Positions 8,122 to 16,387 of a DNA stretch of 48,190 bases are shown piece after piece. How positions within the stretch are numbered: position 1 is the stretch's first letter; the number at the start of each line of letters is the position of its first letter. The DNA is from Patescibacteria group bacterium (GTDB lineage: Bacteria > Patescibacteriota > Microgenomatia > UBA1406 > GWC2-37-13). The stretch is taken from positions 1-48,190 of the forward strand of contig JAOAFZ010000007.1 of assembly GCA_026415975.1 (NCBI GenBank). The letters are read 5' to 3'. The position numbers and the translations under genes are program-made. The notes below the pieces were generated by a model. The model made no database searches and was not told the DNA's origin. It was given only the letters and a program-made list of their open reading frames with translations.

Positions 8122-9885
8122 ATGACAACGCTAACATCTTACCCGGGCCTCAGTCTGGTTTCGGCTACAGCCACTCGTACCAAGCTCTTTCTCGACTATG
8201 AAGAAGAACTCGGTCGTCTCCCCGAGTACGTCGAGATGTACCGGCGGAGCGGAAAAGTCCGTTTAATTCCGCAGGACTCAATAGATTTTGTTACAACAGT
8301 TCTGGATCAAAGTGAAGCATTAATAGAACTAAACCGCAGCCTTGTCCCCCATGAGCCGGTCTTTACCTCTGTCTACACCAAGACCACCTCTTCCGGAAAT
8401 CCCCGGCCTACTCTCACCGCTTACGATCTGAAGAGGTTTCACGGGTTCCGCAATCAGGTAACTGATCTGGTGGTACTAGAAGGCATTAGGGATGTTCATG
8501 CCGTTCTGCTTCATTTTGCAGAAAATGAAACTGCCGAAGCGTTTGCCCATGCCGCGTTCGGGCTTGAGTTCGGTGCTCCCTATATTCAGACCACCCAGAC
8601 AGTAGGTGGAATCGAATATTTCGTAATCAACTTTCTTTTTAATGATGAATCAATGAAGCTCGCATCAGTTCGGGAGACGTATTCGTTTATGCACCGGTTT
8701 ATGGATGCCTACCCTGACTTGCCCCACATTCGCGTAGAAATGAACGATGATGCCCTTTGCAAGCTCTACCTGGACTCAAACCTTGTTCTTGCGACAGCCG
8801 AAGCCTATAAAGAAGGACGGCCGGCACCTATGTACGCCAGCTGTGGCTTTTCCCTGTTGGGCAACTTTGCATTTCATCAGGAAGGATGGAACACACTCCC
8901 CACGCAGTTTAGTTCTGATGAACAGATTATCGCAACGCTCGAACATATGCAGCTTGATGTGATCCCCACATACAACCGCCTTCTCAAAGACGGCCTCGAA
9001 GTACTGCAGGATGATCGGTCGTTTCTTCCCCAGACAGAACTCGAGTATGTTCGTGAAAAAGTAGGTTCACTTATATGGGATGAGGTTATAGCCTATTTTT
9101 CACAGAGCATTAGCGGCTTTGAGAAGCTCTATTCAGTTTTACTCGAGAAAAAGGAAATTGATACCCAGACAGTGAAAGCTATTATCGAAGCGAAAGAAAG
9201 TTTTGAAAACTCACGCAAGCAGCTTGCCCAGCTCAGGACTAACTTCGGCCGAATTGTTCCACGGTTATCAGGTCTTCGTTCCGTTTCGGTTGGAGCGGAA
9301 TACCGGCAGACTGTGCGTGAACTGGAACTTGCATATGAATTATCAGCACTTGATAAAAAAAGATCATTCCATTTTATTCTCGAGCTTGAAGGATTCGGGA
9401 GAAGGTCAATCAAAACGCTTCCCCGGATAGTAGGGTTTTACGGCTTCCTGAAAATAATCATGGCTATATTCTCCCAGCGGGCATTCCGGAAAAATCGTGA
9501 CCAGCGAGCATGTTATTTACATACGCGGTTTTCACCGTCAATTATCGAGAATGAAGGATATTTGAATGTGCTGCTTTTTGCAACAGGGCAGGAAATGTCA
9601 GCCACACTGCTTCAGGCTCTAAATGATCCTCTCGAACACTCTGTCCCAACGAAAAATAGTGGTGACATTGCACTCAAAAATCTACAGGAACTATTCGCCC
9701 ATATATACAAAATACCCCTCTATGAGGGCGGAAAAATCCGTAAAGATAATGTCCAGCGGCTCCGGCAACTCTTCCGGGTAGGGAACCTTTCAGAACGGGA
9801 CGATGATCTCTCCGGCAAAACCGGTTTTTTTCTGGAAATACATTTTCCCGCATTTGGAAGAATCGAAGATTTCCGGCGTAAATAA
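8122..9885 (+). CDS. Conserved-looking protein of unknown function (587 aa)
   Basis: No family is recognised. The sequence is of normal soluble composition, with a mixed alpha/beta first half and a helical middle (~residues 330-400, charged, possibly coiled coil). A short hydrophobic patch occurs near residue 440-455 (FYGFLKIIMAIF), possibly a membrane-contacting helix. The gene is real by length, by a consensus promoter 34 bp upstream and by codon use like its neighbours. One oddity is that AGGAGG ends only 1 nt before ATG 8122, too close for normal initiation; an in-frame ACG at 8128 sits at the ideal 7-nt spacing. Its position between a GHKL-ATPase-like gene and an epimerase-like gene on the same strand suggests a shared process that I cannot name. 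Confidence 0.75.
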   Translation: MTTLTSYPGLSLVSATATRTKLFLDYEEELGRLPEYVEMYRRSGKVRLIPQDSIDFVTTVLDQSEALIELNRSLVPHEPVFTSVYTKTTSSGNPRPTLTAYDLKRFHGFRNQVTDLVVLEGIRDVHAVLLHFAENETAEAFAHAAFGLEFGAPYIQTTQTVGGIEYFVINFLFNDESMKLASVRETYSFMHRFMDAYPDLPHIRVEMNDDALCKLYLDSNLVLATAEAYKEGRPAPMYASCGFSLLGNFAFHQEGWNTLPTQFSSDEQIIATLEHMQLDVIPTYNRLLKDGLEVLQDDRSFLPQTELEYVREKVGSLIWDEVIAYFSQSISGFEKLYSVLLEKKEIDTQTVKAIIEAKESFENSRKQLAQLRTNFGRIVPRLSGLRSVSVGAEYRQTVRELELAYELSALDKKRSFHFILELEGFGRRSIKTLPRIVGFYGFLKIIMAIFSQRAFRKNRDQRACYLHTRFSPSIIENEGYLNVLLFATGQEMSATLLQALNDPLEHSVPTKNSGDIALKNLQELFAHIYKIPLYEGGKIRKDNVQRLRQLFRVGNLSERDDDLSGKTGFFLEIHFPAFGRIEDFRRK

Positions 9886-9895
9886 GCTTTTTATC

Positions 9896-10570
9896 ATGAT
9901 TGTCACTCCCTCGATCCTCACTACCACTGCAGAAGATGTACGTTCTCAGATCTCCCGTTTGCTCCCCTACTTTCGTCATTTTCAGATTGATATTGCTGAT
10001 GGTATTTTTGTGGAAAACACGACAGTTTCACTCTTTGATGTACTTGCTTCTTTTGAGTCTGAACCCCTACCCCCCGGGGTAAAAATTGATTTTCACCTCA
10101 TGGTTATAGACTACGAAAAACACATCTCAGCAATTTCACAATCGCCTGTCTCGAGGTACACGGATATTGTACTCGTACATTTTGGAGTAAGACCTGAGTT
10201 ACATAAATTACTCCAGGTCTATAACAATATATCTACTGGGATAGTTCTAAACCCGGAAGACCAGGTGCAGGACTGTGCAATGTCTTATCCCTTGGATTCC
10301 CTAGTAGGTATTCAAATAATGTCGGTTAGTCCAGGTTGTCAGGGTAATCCTTTTCTGCCATATACGTTGGATAAAATTGATCATCTAAGAACTCATAACT
10401 ATAGGAATAAAATCTATCTCGACGGCGGTATAAACCGGGACACATTACCGGCTATTTGCTCTAAATTCTATAAGCCGGATGTTATTACACCGGGAAGCTA
10501 TCTTTCAAAGGCTCATGATATTTCCGCCCGTGTTCAGGAGTTAAACGGCTTTGTTACACACGCAGAGTAG
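9896..10570 (+). CDS. Ribulose-phosphate 3-epimerase-like TIM-barrel protein
   Basis: The 224 residues fit the epimerase family along the whole length. They begin with VTPSIL, followed by HFQIDIADGIFVENTT (canonical HxDVMDGxFVPN), FHLMV, GIVLNPEDQ, SVSPGCQG (canonical VNPGFGGQ), LDGGIN and ITPGSYL. The catalytic His/Asp residues of strands 2, 3 and 7 seem retained, but DVMDG reads DIADG and the FGGQ loop is altered, so the substrate may differ. The frame extends 31 codons upstream into the previous gene. ATG 9896 is chosen because family homology begins there, 10 nt after the previous stop. It would interconvert ribulose-5-P and xylulose-5-P in the pentose phosphate pathway if canonical. Confidence 0.85.
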   Translation: MIVTPSILTTTAEDVRSQISRLLPYFRHFQIDIADGIFVENTTVSLFDVLASFESEPLPPGVKIDFHLMVIDYEKHISAISQSPVSRYTDIVLVHFGVRPELHKLLQVYNNISTGIVLNPEDQVQDCAMSYPLDSLVGIQIMSVSPGCQGNPFLPYTLDKIDHLRTHNYRNKIYLDGGINRDTLPAICSKFYKPDVITPGSYLSKAHDISARVQELNGFVTHAE

Positions 10571-10614
10571 TTCACTTCTTGCGTCTATTTAACACGTTTC
10601 CCAGAATTTGGGGC

Positions 10615-12324
10615 TTAGGGAAGATACGAAGCGAGTTCCTCCGGTCTGGTGATTCCTTGCCAGATATCGCCGAAGGAAATAGTACCGTCGCCATCAAGAT
10701 CGAACGGAAGCATACGTTCAAAAATAATTTCATTTGTTCCCAGTCCAAAAGTAACGTAGGTCTGGCGCGGCAGGTAGCCCTTATGAAGAAGAACAATACG
10801 ATAGGTTTTTCCGTAAGCAATGTTCCTGATTGCTTCAATATCTCCTACTCCGTCAACGACCCGTATTCGATTTCTTTTATACACTAACTCCTCGCTTTCA
10901 TTAAAGATTTGTAGCTCAAAACGATCGCTGGTGGTCTTCAGCTTTGGAAACAATTTCGATTGAATTTTAAGGCTTGGTAAAGGTAAAACCTTGTACTTCC
11001 ATACATCTGATTCAAGAACTTTTCTCTCTCCGTTATATAACACGAAGCGCCGTTCCTGTAATGCGGAGGCTCTGCCGGTCTTAAAGTAAAAATCGAGCGC
11101 TACACTATCCCCGGGCCTGATCCGGTACAAATCCGCAACCAAATAATCACGGGGATCGGTATTTTCAAGTTCTAGGCGATACCCGTTTTCATCATGCCAG
11201 AATCCTTCTCCGGTATTGCGAAGCGTAATAATAAAGTGATATTTCGAGTCTTCAACCAGTTCGGAGGGAAATCCGGCAAAAGAGATCGACCCATTTTCTA
11301 CAATTTTCGGCTGTCCGACAACTTTTTCCATCTGTTGAATGGTAGTATACTGTGGATAGAATTCGGTGCTCTGGTGTTTCCGCCACGAAAACTTCAGAAA
11401 GGGCTCATCCTGGTAATTCAGTATAAACGGCGTTACCACCTGCACACGATGGTCAGGGAGCCAGATATTTCGGAAGGCATACTCCAAGTTTTGCGCCGTC
11501 TGCACTCGTCCAATAGCATTGGCATCCCAGCCTGTTTCAGTAATAAACACCGGCATCTCCCGGACGCCGAGCTGTGACAAAAGTTGCAACTCCCACTCAT
11601 ACGAACGAACGCTCCCCTTTCCTGTTCGTGTGGGAGCCTGAGAAAAACCGGGATTTGGGTAGGAGTGCGATGCAAACGCGTCGAACAACTGATTCACGCG
11701 ATCTTTTCCTATCGTCTCTACGACAATACGGAGAAACGTACCGGAGTCCTCGAAATAGGGAGTCCGTGAAGGAGCACTTGCATCAAGGCCTGCCAGCATT
11801 ACCCGGAACCGGGGACTTTTTTCCTTTAATGCCGTAGCAAATGCAACAGCCACCTCCGCATATCCCTGTGGATCAACCCTTCCCCCCCACTCCGTAGCAT
11901 GGTTTGGTTCATTAAAGATTATTACATAACGATCTTCTGTAACCCACCGAAGTGAGTGAAGAAACTCTGCCCACTCACTCGCTTCCTCCTTCGTGGGTCG
12001 TCGCCAGTTGAGACCATCAGGTTTGGTAGCAATGCGAACGATCGGAATGAGCCGCAACTCGCGCATCATATCAAACTTATTCTGCCAAGCGCCTGCGTCA
12101 CGGTTATCCTCCTGCATTACCATCGTTACGTACCCCCAGCCACCTCCGTTTCCGTTTACCAGTTTTGCGGCATCAATAATATCCTCTTCGTGGGGCTTGG
12201 CGATATGGATGCCAAACTTATTGTTAGGTACCTCTTCCCGGGCAAATAAAACGACGGGAGATAAAAATACTTGCTGCAATAGAAAAATAACAAGGATGAA
12301 CCCAAAAAAGCGTCTCATCAGCAT
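10615..12324 (-). CDS. Secreted glycoside-hydrolase-like TIM-barrel protein with EF-hand/dockerin-like C-terminus
   Basis: This 569-residue protein starts with an uncleaved-type anchor or signal peptide (residues 4-28). It continues with a (beta/alpha)8 glycosidase-like domain resembling clan GH-A enzymes: acid/base Glu139 in IIFNEPNHATEW and nucleophile Glu263 in FITETGWD, separated by the expected ~125 residues. A beta-sandwich region follows (~330-480). Near the end is a PEGA-like stretch, then a calcium-loop motif DLDGDGTISFGDIW at 542-555, as in one half of a dockerin or EF-hand. TATAAT lies 6 nt before the ATG, implying a leaderless message. The likely role is cleavage or remodelling of extracellular polysaccharide; the exact GH family was not determined. 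Confidence 0.85.
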   Translation of the reverse strand: MLMRRFFGFILVIFLLQQVFLSPVVLFAREEVPNNKFGIHIAKPHEEDIIDAAKLVNGNGGGWGYVTMVMQEDNRDAGAWQNKFDMMRELRLIPIVRIATKPDGLNWRRPTKEEASEWAEFLHSLRWVTEDRYVIIFNEPNHATEWGGRVDPQGYAEVAVAFATALKEKSPRFRVMLAGLDASAPSRTPYFEDSGTFLRIVVETIGKDRVNQLFDAFASHSYPNPGFSQAPTRTGKGSVRSYEWELQLLSQLGVREMPVFITETGWDANAIGRVQTAQNLEYAFRNIWLPDHRVQVVTPFILNYQDEPFLKFSWRKHQSTEFYPQYTTIQQMEKVVGQPKIVENGSISFAGFPSELVEDSKYHFIITLRNTGEGFWHDENGYRLELENTDPRDYLVADLYRIRPGDSVALDFYFKTGRASALQERRFVLYNGERKVLESDVWKYKVLPLPSLKIQSKLFPKLKTTSDRFELQIFNESEELVYKRNRIRVVDGVGDIEAIRNIAYGKTYRIVLLHKGYLPRQTYVTFGLGTNEIIFERMLPFDLDGDGTISFGDIWQGITRPEELASYLP

Positions 12325-12330
12325 AGATGT

Positions 12331-12336
12331 ATTATA
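12331..12336 (-). promoter_or_regulatory. -10 element of the glycoside-hydrolase gene
   Basis: TATAAT on the minus strand, separated from ATG 12324 by 6 nt. No Shine-Dalgarno sequence fits in the gap. Confidence 0.55.
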
Positions 12337-12371
12337 GCGAAGGAGTAATATGGCAGACAGCTGTTTCCGGT

Positions 12372-12929
12372 TTATACCCTTGGCAACACGATGCTGGTCT
12401 GCTTTGAATATGCTCCTGAAAGATCCCGATACGACTTCTCGGGCATCTCGTCCGACTCAAAGAACAAGATCTCGGCAATACCCTCACCGGCATAGATTTT
12501 TGCCGGCAACGGGGTCGTATTCGAAATCTCGATAATCAACGACCCCTCCCATTCCGGCTGAAGCGGTGTTACATTGACAATAATGCCACAGCGGGCATAG
12601 GTTGATTTTCCGATGCATAGTCCCAGGACATTCCGGGGAATACGCAGGTATTCCTGACTCCGGGTAAGTGCAAACGAGTTCGGGGGTATAAGTACGCTGT
12701 CAACATCCTGAACATCCACAAACGATTTTTCATCAAACGCCTTCGGATCAACAATGGCAGAATGCACATTGGTAAATATCTTAAACTCCCGTGCTACGCG
12801 CAGATCATAGCCGAAGGATGATAGCCCATAGGAAACCTTTCCGTTCCGGATGAGCTTCTCCTGAAACGGCTCGATCATCCTGTGCTCCTTGACCATCCGT
12901 TTTATCCAGCTATCAGGTTTTATTGGCAT
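12372..12929 (-). CDS. dcd: dCTP deaminase (dUTP-forming or bifunctional)
   Basis: The 185 residues match the trimeric dCTP deaminase family of the dUTPase superfamily throughout. Landmarks are [40 protein letters not shown] with the catalytic Glu, [21 protein letters not shown] and the C-terminal YSKQ. It converts dCTP to dUTP, supplying dUMP for thymidylate synthesis; bifunctional family members also hydrolyse dUTP. The start MPIKPDSWI is typical for the family. A weak TATTAC lies 8 nt before the ATG. The tRNA-Pro gene lies 90 bp upstream on the same strand. Confidence 0.96.
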   Translation of the reverse strand: MPIKPDSWIKRMVKEHRMIEPFQEKLIRNGKVSYGLSSFGYDLRVAREFKIFTNVHSAIVDPKAFDEKSFVDVQDVDSVLIPPNSFALTRSQEYLRIPRNVLGLCIGKSTYARCGIIVNVTPLQPEWEGSLIIEISNTTPLPAKIYAGEGIAEILFFESDEMPEKSYRDLSGAYSKQTSIVLPRV

Positions 12930-13018
12930 AGGCAGGTGTAATAAAAAGGCGTTTTTCTATCGGGACGGCGGGAGTACCCATGGGGTAGCCCCGCATCGCA
13001 CTTTTCCTGGTACCTCTG

Positions 13019-13091
13019 TCGGGGCGGCGGGACTTGAACCCACGGTCTCCGGACCCCCAGCCCGGCATTTTACCATCTAAACTACGCCCCG
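13019..13091 (-). tRNA. tRNA-Pro (anticodon GGG)
   Basis: The minus strand folds into a complete 73-nt cloverleaf. The acceptor CGGGGCG/CGCCCCG pairs fully, the D stem is GTTT/AAAT, the anticodon stem is CCGGG/TCCGG with loop CTGGGGG, and the T arm is GTGGG-TTCAAGT-CCCGC. C1-G72 and discriminator A73 are the bacterial proline identity elements. CCA is not encoded. A TATAAT on the minus strand (13107-13102) lies 10 nt before the mature 5' end. Confidence 0.96.
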
Positions 13092-13171
13092 TTGTGTCCC
13101 AATTATACAGCATCCCCCGTGCTCTCCAGCACCAAGTTCCCGTTATACCGGAAAACAGGGGTTGCATAGTT

Positions 13172-13300
13172 TCACCTCAAAACGCGTTTATGAGGATTTA
13201 AGGCTAACCTGAGTCACTTTTGGCACTTAGTACCCGGGGAGAAACAATCCGGGTGCCGTCTCTTGGCGAGTGCTTAGCTCGGATAACGGCATATCCGGCT
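13172..13300. other. Intergenic region with several short dyads (possible structured RNA or operators)
   Basis: The ~260-bp gap between tRNA-Pro and the mannosyltransferase gene has no credible gene. It holds a near-palindrome at about 13172-13192 (CCTCA ... TGAGG around AAACGCGTTT), an inverted repeat ACCCGG/CCGGGT at 13232-13237 and 13249-13254, and CGGATA/TATCCG with a 6-nt loop near 13278-13296. The series ends before the TATAAT of the downstream gene. I cannot match it to a known riboswitch, SRP RNA, RNase P or tmRNA signature. Confidence 0.3.
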
Positions 13301-13341
13301 TTTATGCTCGAACTCTATACCGGTTTTTGGCTCACCAGCGG

Positions 13342-13347
13342 TATAAT
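13342..13347 (+). promoter_or_regulatory. -10 element of the mannosyltransferase gene
   Basis: TATAAT ends 5 nt before ATG 13353, predicting a leaderless or near-leaderless transcript. Confidence 0.55.
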
Positions 13348-13352
13348 GGGGC

Positions 13353-14606
13353 ATGTTGTTTTTTCACGTCTTCATTCTATTGCTGATTGTCCGGGCTCTT
13401 GATTTCGGGGTGTCATTGGTGGCTCCGCAATTTCTTCCGTATCTGGCATTCTTCCCCTATCACGAAATGCTTCCCGAAACTGAACTGCCTCGGTGGCTCT
13501 ATTCATTCGCAAACTTTGACGGACTGCATTACGCAATTATTGCAGATCAGGGATATCTGAAATACCAGCAAGCGTATTTTCCGCTCTTTCCACTCCTTAT
13601 ACGATTTGTTGCCCCGCTTTTGGGGAATAATTTTATATTAACCGGAATTCTCCTGGCACTTCTTATAGGCAGTGTTGGAATCCTGCTCTTTGCCGGATAT
13701 GCCCGCGATCTACTGGGTTCAGCGGATGCTGCACGCTGGAGTGTCGTCTTCCTTCTTGTTTTTCCGACCTCTTTTTTTCTTGGGGCGGCATACACCGAAA
13801 GCCTGTTTCTGGTCTGCGCTACGGGCTACCTGTGGGGTATTCACAAGCGAAAGTATGCGCTTGCGGGCCTCTTTGGTCTGGCAGCCGGTGCTACCCGGTT
13901 AATCGGATCATTTCTGGCACTATCCCTCCTTGTCGTCTTCCTGCTTGAAGCATTGGCAAAGCTCCAAAAAAATCCGGCTAGGAGCACCCCACAGTCGGCA
14001 CGGGTGGTTTTCTCTACCGGTATAAGCGGAGCTATTCTTGCCATGCGTGCCATTATCTTGGAAATATACCGGCAACCGGTGCGTCTTCTGGCTCTCGGCG
14101 GACCGCTTGCCGGACTCGGCGCGTACATGACATACTTGTATCTACAAACAGGTGATCCGCTCTTTTTCTACAACGCTCAGCCCGCATTCGGTGCAAACCG
14201 GTCAACAGAGCTGGTCCTCCTGCCACAAGTTGCATACCGCTACATAAAAATTTTCTTTACTGCAGAGCCGAACTACCAGTACTTTGTGGCAGTCCTGGAG
14301 TTTGGACTGTTTTTCGCAGTGCTCGGTATTCTTTTTTTCGAAGTCTGGAAACTTCGAAATAACTGGGCAAAACGCGAAAACGCTGAACGAATCGGTGTAG
14401 CAGTGTTTGGTCTGGCATCCATGATGCTCCCTACGATTACCGGAACCTTAAGCTCTACACCACGCTACGCACTCATGGCACTCACTACTTTTTTTGTCCT
14501 CAGTACAATCAAATCTCTCCCGCTAAAGATTGGGCTTACCATCGTATTAGGAGTGCTCCATATGGTTCTTCTTGCGTTGTTTATCCAAGGCTATTTCGTC
14601 GGCTAG
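13353..14606 (+). CDS. PIG-V-like polytopic mannosyltransferase
   Basis: This 417-residue integral membrane protein has about nine to ten hydrophobic segments. It shows the pattern of PIG-V/GPI-mannosyltransferase-like GT-C enzymes: an N-terminal loop with ANFDGLHYAIIADQGY containing the acidic pair position (Asp before GxHY), YFPLFPLLIR, a FPTSFFLGAAYTESLFL helix and GLAAGATRLIG. These enzymes move a mannose (or similar sugar) from a lipid-linked donor to an acceptor at the outer face of the membrane. The start is supported by a TATAAT 5 nt upstream. Its last 60 nt overlap the convergent potassium-channel gene. Likely role: surface glycan or glycoprotein synthesis. Confidence 0.85.
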   Translation: MLFFHVFILLLIVRALDFGVSLVAPQFLPYLAFFPYHEMLPETELPRWLYSFANFDGLHYAIIADQGYLKYQQAYFPLFPLLIRFVAPLLGNNFILTGILLALLIGSVGILLFAGYARDLLGSADAARWSVVFLLVFPTSFFLGAAYTESLFLVCATGYLWGIHKRKYALAGLFGLAAGATRLIGSFLALSLLVVFLLEALAKLQKNPARSTPQSARVVFSTGISGAILAMRAIILEIYRQPVRLLALGGPLAGLGAYMTYLYLQTGDPLFFYNAQPAFGANRSTELVLLPQVAYRYIKIFFTAEPNYQYFVAVLEFGLFFAVLGILFFEVWKLRNNWAKRENAERIGVAVFGLASMMLPTITGTLSSTPRYALMALTTFFVLSTIKSLPLKIGLTIVLGVLHMVLLALFIQGYFVG

Positions 14607-14966
14607 GCGTTCCATACGATGTTCCAGCCGGTCTATCTTCTTGAGGATACGAGAAATGTGTCTTTCTTCGTCCCGCTGAAAAATCACAACCGTTGCTAGG
14701 GAAATTAAGGTAAAGAATGTCGATAATCCAATCATTATCAATGCGATTCCCAGTGATCGGCCTGCTGGCGTCACCGGAAAGTGATCACCGTATCCTACCG
14801 AGGTTACGGTAGCAATAGCCCACCATAAACCATCGGCATTCGTAAGAATATTCGCCCGCGGATCTACCCGTTCCACCTGAGGAAGGGCAAATCCGATTAC
14901 CATAGTAAATAAGATGAGAAAAACAAAAAGCAGGAAGAGCATTTTCCGGGAATCCTTCATTTCCAT
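14547..14966 (-). CDS. Two-TM potassium channel
   Basis: This 139-residue protein has an N-terminal TM helix (residues 9-28), a pore helix, the selectivity filter TVTSVGYGD at 53-61, a second TM helix (69-94) and a charged coiled-coil tail (100-139) that could tetramerise. This is a minimal Ion_trans_2/KcsA-type channel without a regulatory RCK domain. Two ATGs six bases apart are possible starts (14966 and 14960). TACAGT directly precedes the first and ends 6 nt before the second, so 14960 fits the leaderless pattern of this window better. Its 3' end overlaps the convergent mannosyltransferase gene by 60 nt. Confidence 0.9.
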   Translation of the reverse strand: MEMKDSRKMLFLLFVFLILFTMVIGFALPQVERVDPRANILTNADGLWWAIATVTSVGYGDHFPVTPAGRSLGIALIMIGLSTFFTLISLATVVIFQRDEERHISRILKKIDRLEHRMERLADEIALDKQRKKNHMEHS

Positions 14967-15022
14967 ACTGTACCATATTTACATACCGGTCGCTTATATG
15001 TTTCTCGTGCTAAAAAATACTG

Positions 15023-15028
15023 TATAAT
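15023..15028 (+). promoter_or_regulatory. -10 element of tRNA-Ala
   Basis: TATAAT lies 12 nt before the mature 5' end of the tRNA, leaving a 5' extension of only a few bases. No clear -35 is seen. Confidence 0.6.
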
Positions 15029-15040
15029 GGGGGTCCCGCA

Positions 15041-15114
15041 GGGCTCGTAGTTCAGTTGGCTAGAACGTCGCGCTGGCAGCGCGAAGGTCAGGGGTTCGAG
15101 TCCCCTCGAGTCCA
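15041..15114 (+). tRNA. tRNA-Ala (anticodon GGC)
   Basis: A full 74-nt cloverleaf: acceptor GGGCTCG/CGAGTCC with the alanine identity pair G3:U70, D stem GTTC/GAAC, anticodon stem TCGCG/CGCGA with loop CTGGCAG, T arm AGGGG-TTCGAGT-CCCCT and A73. CCA is not encoded. Confidence 0.97.
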
Positions 15115-15155
15115 CTCGCTCTTTCTTAGTCTTTGAAGACTCCATTCCGAGCATG

Positions 15156-15161
15156 TATACT
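15156..15161 (+). promoter_or_regulatory. -10 element of the 315-residue membrane protein gene
   Basis: TATACT, 7 nt before ATG 15169. It decides the start: the open frame also has a TTG at 15133, but that lies upstream of this promoter. Confidence 0.5.
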
Positions 15162-15168
15162 AGTGTAT

Positions 15169-16116
15169 ATGCCTGAAACCAGTAAATTTCCGGTAGTGGA
15201 GGAACATAAGCAAATGGCTTCTGAACCGAAACCCGTAACAGCAAATAAAGCCTTCGAGATTGAAGAGCTTGTAAAAGCCGCCTGGGAGCGTACCAGGGAC
15301 CGATTTCTAAACTACATACTCACCATAATGGTAATGTTTGCTCTGTATGTGGGTGCCGTGGTGGTTATTCTTATCGCGGCTGCAGTTATGGGGGTGCTGG
15401 TAGTCGGTACACGGGATGTCGCACTTTCGCTCACCGTTGGTACTATTCTTGCCGTATTGGTGGTAACCGTAATTCTTTATGCCGGAAGCTGGAGTACCCT
15501 TGCCAGCACTTATGCAATTATTTCCCCCCGTAAAGTAGGTGCAATCAAGGCTTACAAAGAAATGTTCCCGCTTGTTTGGGGTTACGTAAAAGTAACGGCT
15601 CTCCTCGCGCTGTTTTTAATCGGACTCGTTCCATTAAGCGTATTTACCCTGTTTATTCTGATTTTTGTCTGGATGATTTGGGCGGTATTTACCGTATTTG
15701 TCTATATCGAAGATAAGCCACGTGGGCTGGAAAGTCTCTGGATAAGTAAATCTGTTGTTAATACCCGATTCTGGGGAGTCTTTGGAAGAATATTTCTGGT
15801 AAACGCAGTTCTGTTGGGGGGTTATAACGTGCTGCTCATCTTCACGCAGGATAACCCGAGAGTGAATGTATTACTCTCCCTTCTTTATTATGCAATTATG
15901 CCATTTGTCGTCAGTTTTCAGTACGAAATATACCGCCAACTGAAAAAGCCCCCGACACATGCCCGAAATACTGTCTGGATTGTTCTTGCCGGAATCGGAT
16001 GGGTATTGATCGCAATTATCCTTTTCTCATTAGTAGCAGGCTTTATCGGAAATCTGCCGAATACTATTAAGAACATCGACAGAGACTTCCGAAACGCGCA
16101 AACGAGTATGATATAA
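15169..16116 (+). CDS. Polytopic membrane protein of unknown function
   Basis: The 315 residues carry an N-terminal soluble stretch (~1-50, with AFEIEELVKAAWERTRDRFLNY, an amphipathic helix). About six hydrophobic segments follow, the last near residues 275-300, and then a short tail. The arrangement resembles the GlpF-like/DUF975 and glycerophosphodiester-phosphodiesterase membrane-domain proteins that CPR genomes often carry, but no catalytic motif is visible. ATG 15169 is chosen over the upstream TTG 15133 because TATACT sits 7 nt before it. It lies just downstream of tRNA-Ala and converges with a small membrane protein gene 5 bp away. Confidence 0.82.
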   Translation: MPETSKFPVVEEHKQMASEPKPVTANKAFEIEELVKAAWERTRDRFLNYILTIMVMFALYVGAVVVILIAAAVMGVLVVGTRDVALSLTVGTILAVLVVTVILYAGSWSTLASTYAIISPRKVGAIKAYKEMFPLVWGYVKVTALLALFLIGLVPLSVFTLFILIFVWMIWAVFTVFVYIEDKPRGLESLWISKSVVNTRFWGVFGRIFLVNAVLLGGYNVLLIFTQDNPRVNVLLSLLYYAIMPFVVSFQYEIYRQLKKPPTHARNTVWIVLAGIGWVLIAIILFSLVAGFIGNLPNTIKNIDRDFRNAQTSMI

Positions 16117-16121
16117 AAGTA

Positions 16122-16361
16122 TCAGTTAAGATGTTTCTTCGCGAAAAACGCAATGGCGATCCCCATTCCAAAATACACCGCAACCATGATCGCACCAAGA
16201 ATGAGAATTGGCGTTCCCATCGGCAGAGAGATCGGTGCGATAAGAAACGGATAGATCGCCTCCATAGAGTATGCGAGCGCCACTCCGATCATAGCGATTC
16301 CTCCGAGTGCAATCGTAAAGCGGATAATACGGGTTGCAAAAGACTTTTTATTTTTTGCCAT
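16122..16361 (-). CDS. Small two-TM membrane protein (79 aa)
   Basis: A basic N-terminus (MAKNKKSF...) precedes two hydrophobic helices (residues ~12-32 and ~45-73) and a basic end (AKKHLN). A TATACT 9 nt upstream of the ATG and the tight fit between neighbours support it as a gene. No family recognised. Confidence 0.7.
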   Translation of the reverse strand: MAKNKKSFATRIIRFTIALGGIAMIGVALAYSMEAIYPFLIAPISLPMGTPILILGAIMVAVYFGMGIAIAFFAKKHLN

Positions 16362-16387
16362 AGTAGCTGCAGTATACCATATCGCCG

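Noticed and set aside
13092-13350. SRP RNA, RNase P RNA or tmRNA in the dyad-rich gap
   Set aside because: None of the conserved cores of these RNAs is visible on either strand.
14957-15244. Minus-strand open frame across tRNA-Ala
   Set aside because: It translates the reverse of the tRNA and the adjacent promoter; the tRNA folds perfectly, so the frame is fortuitous.
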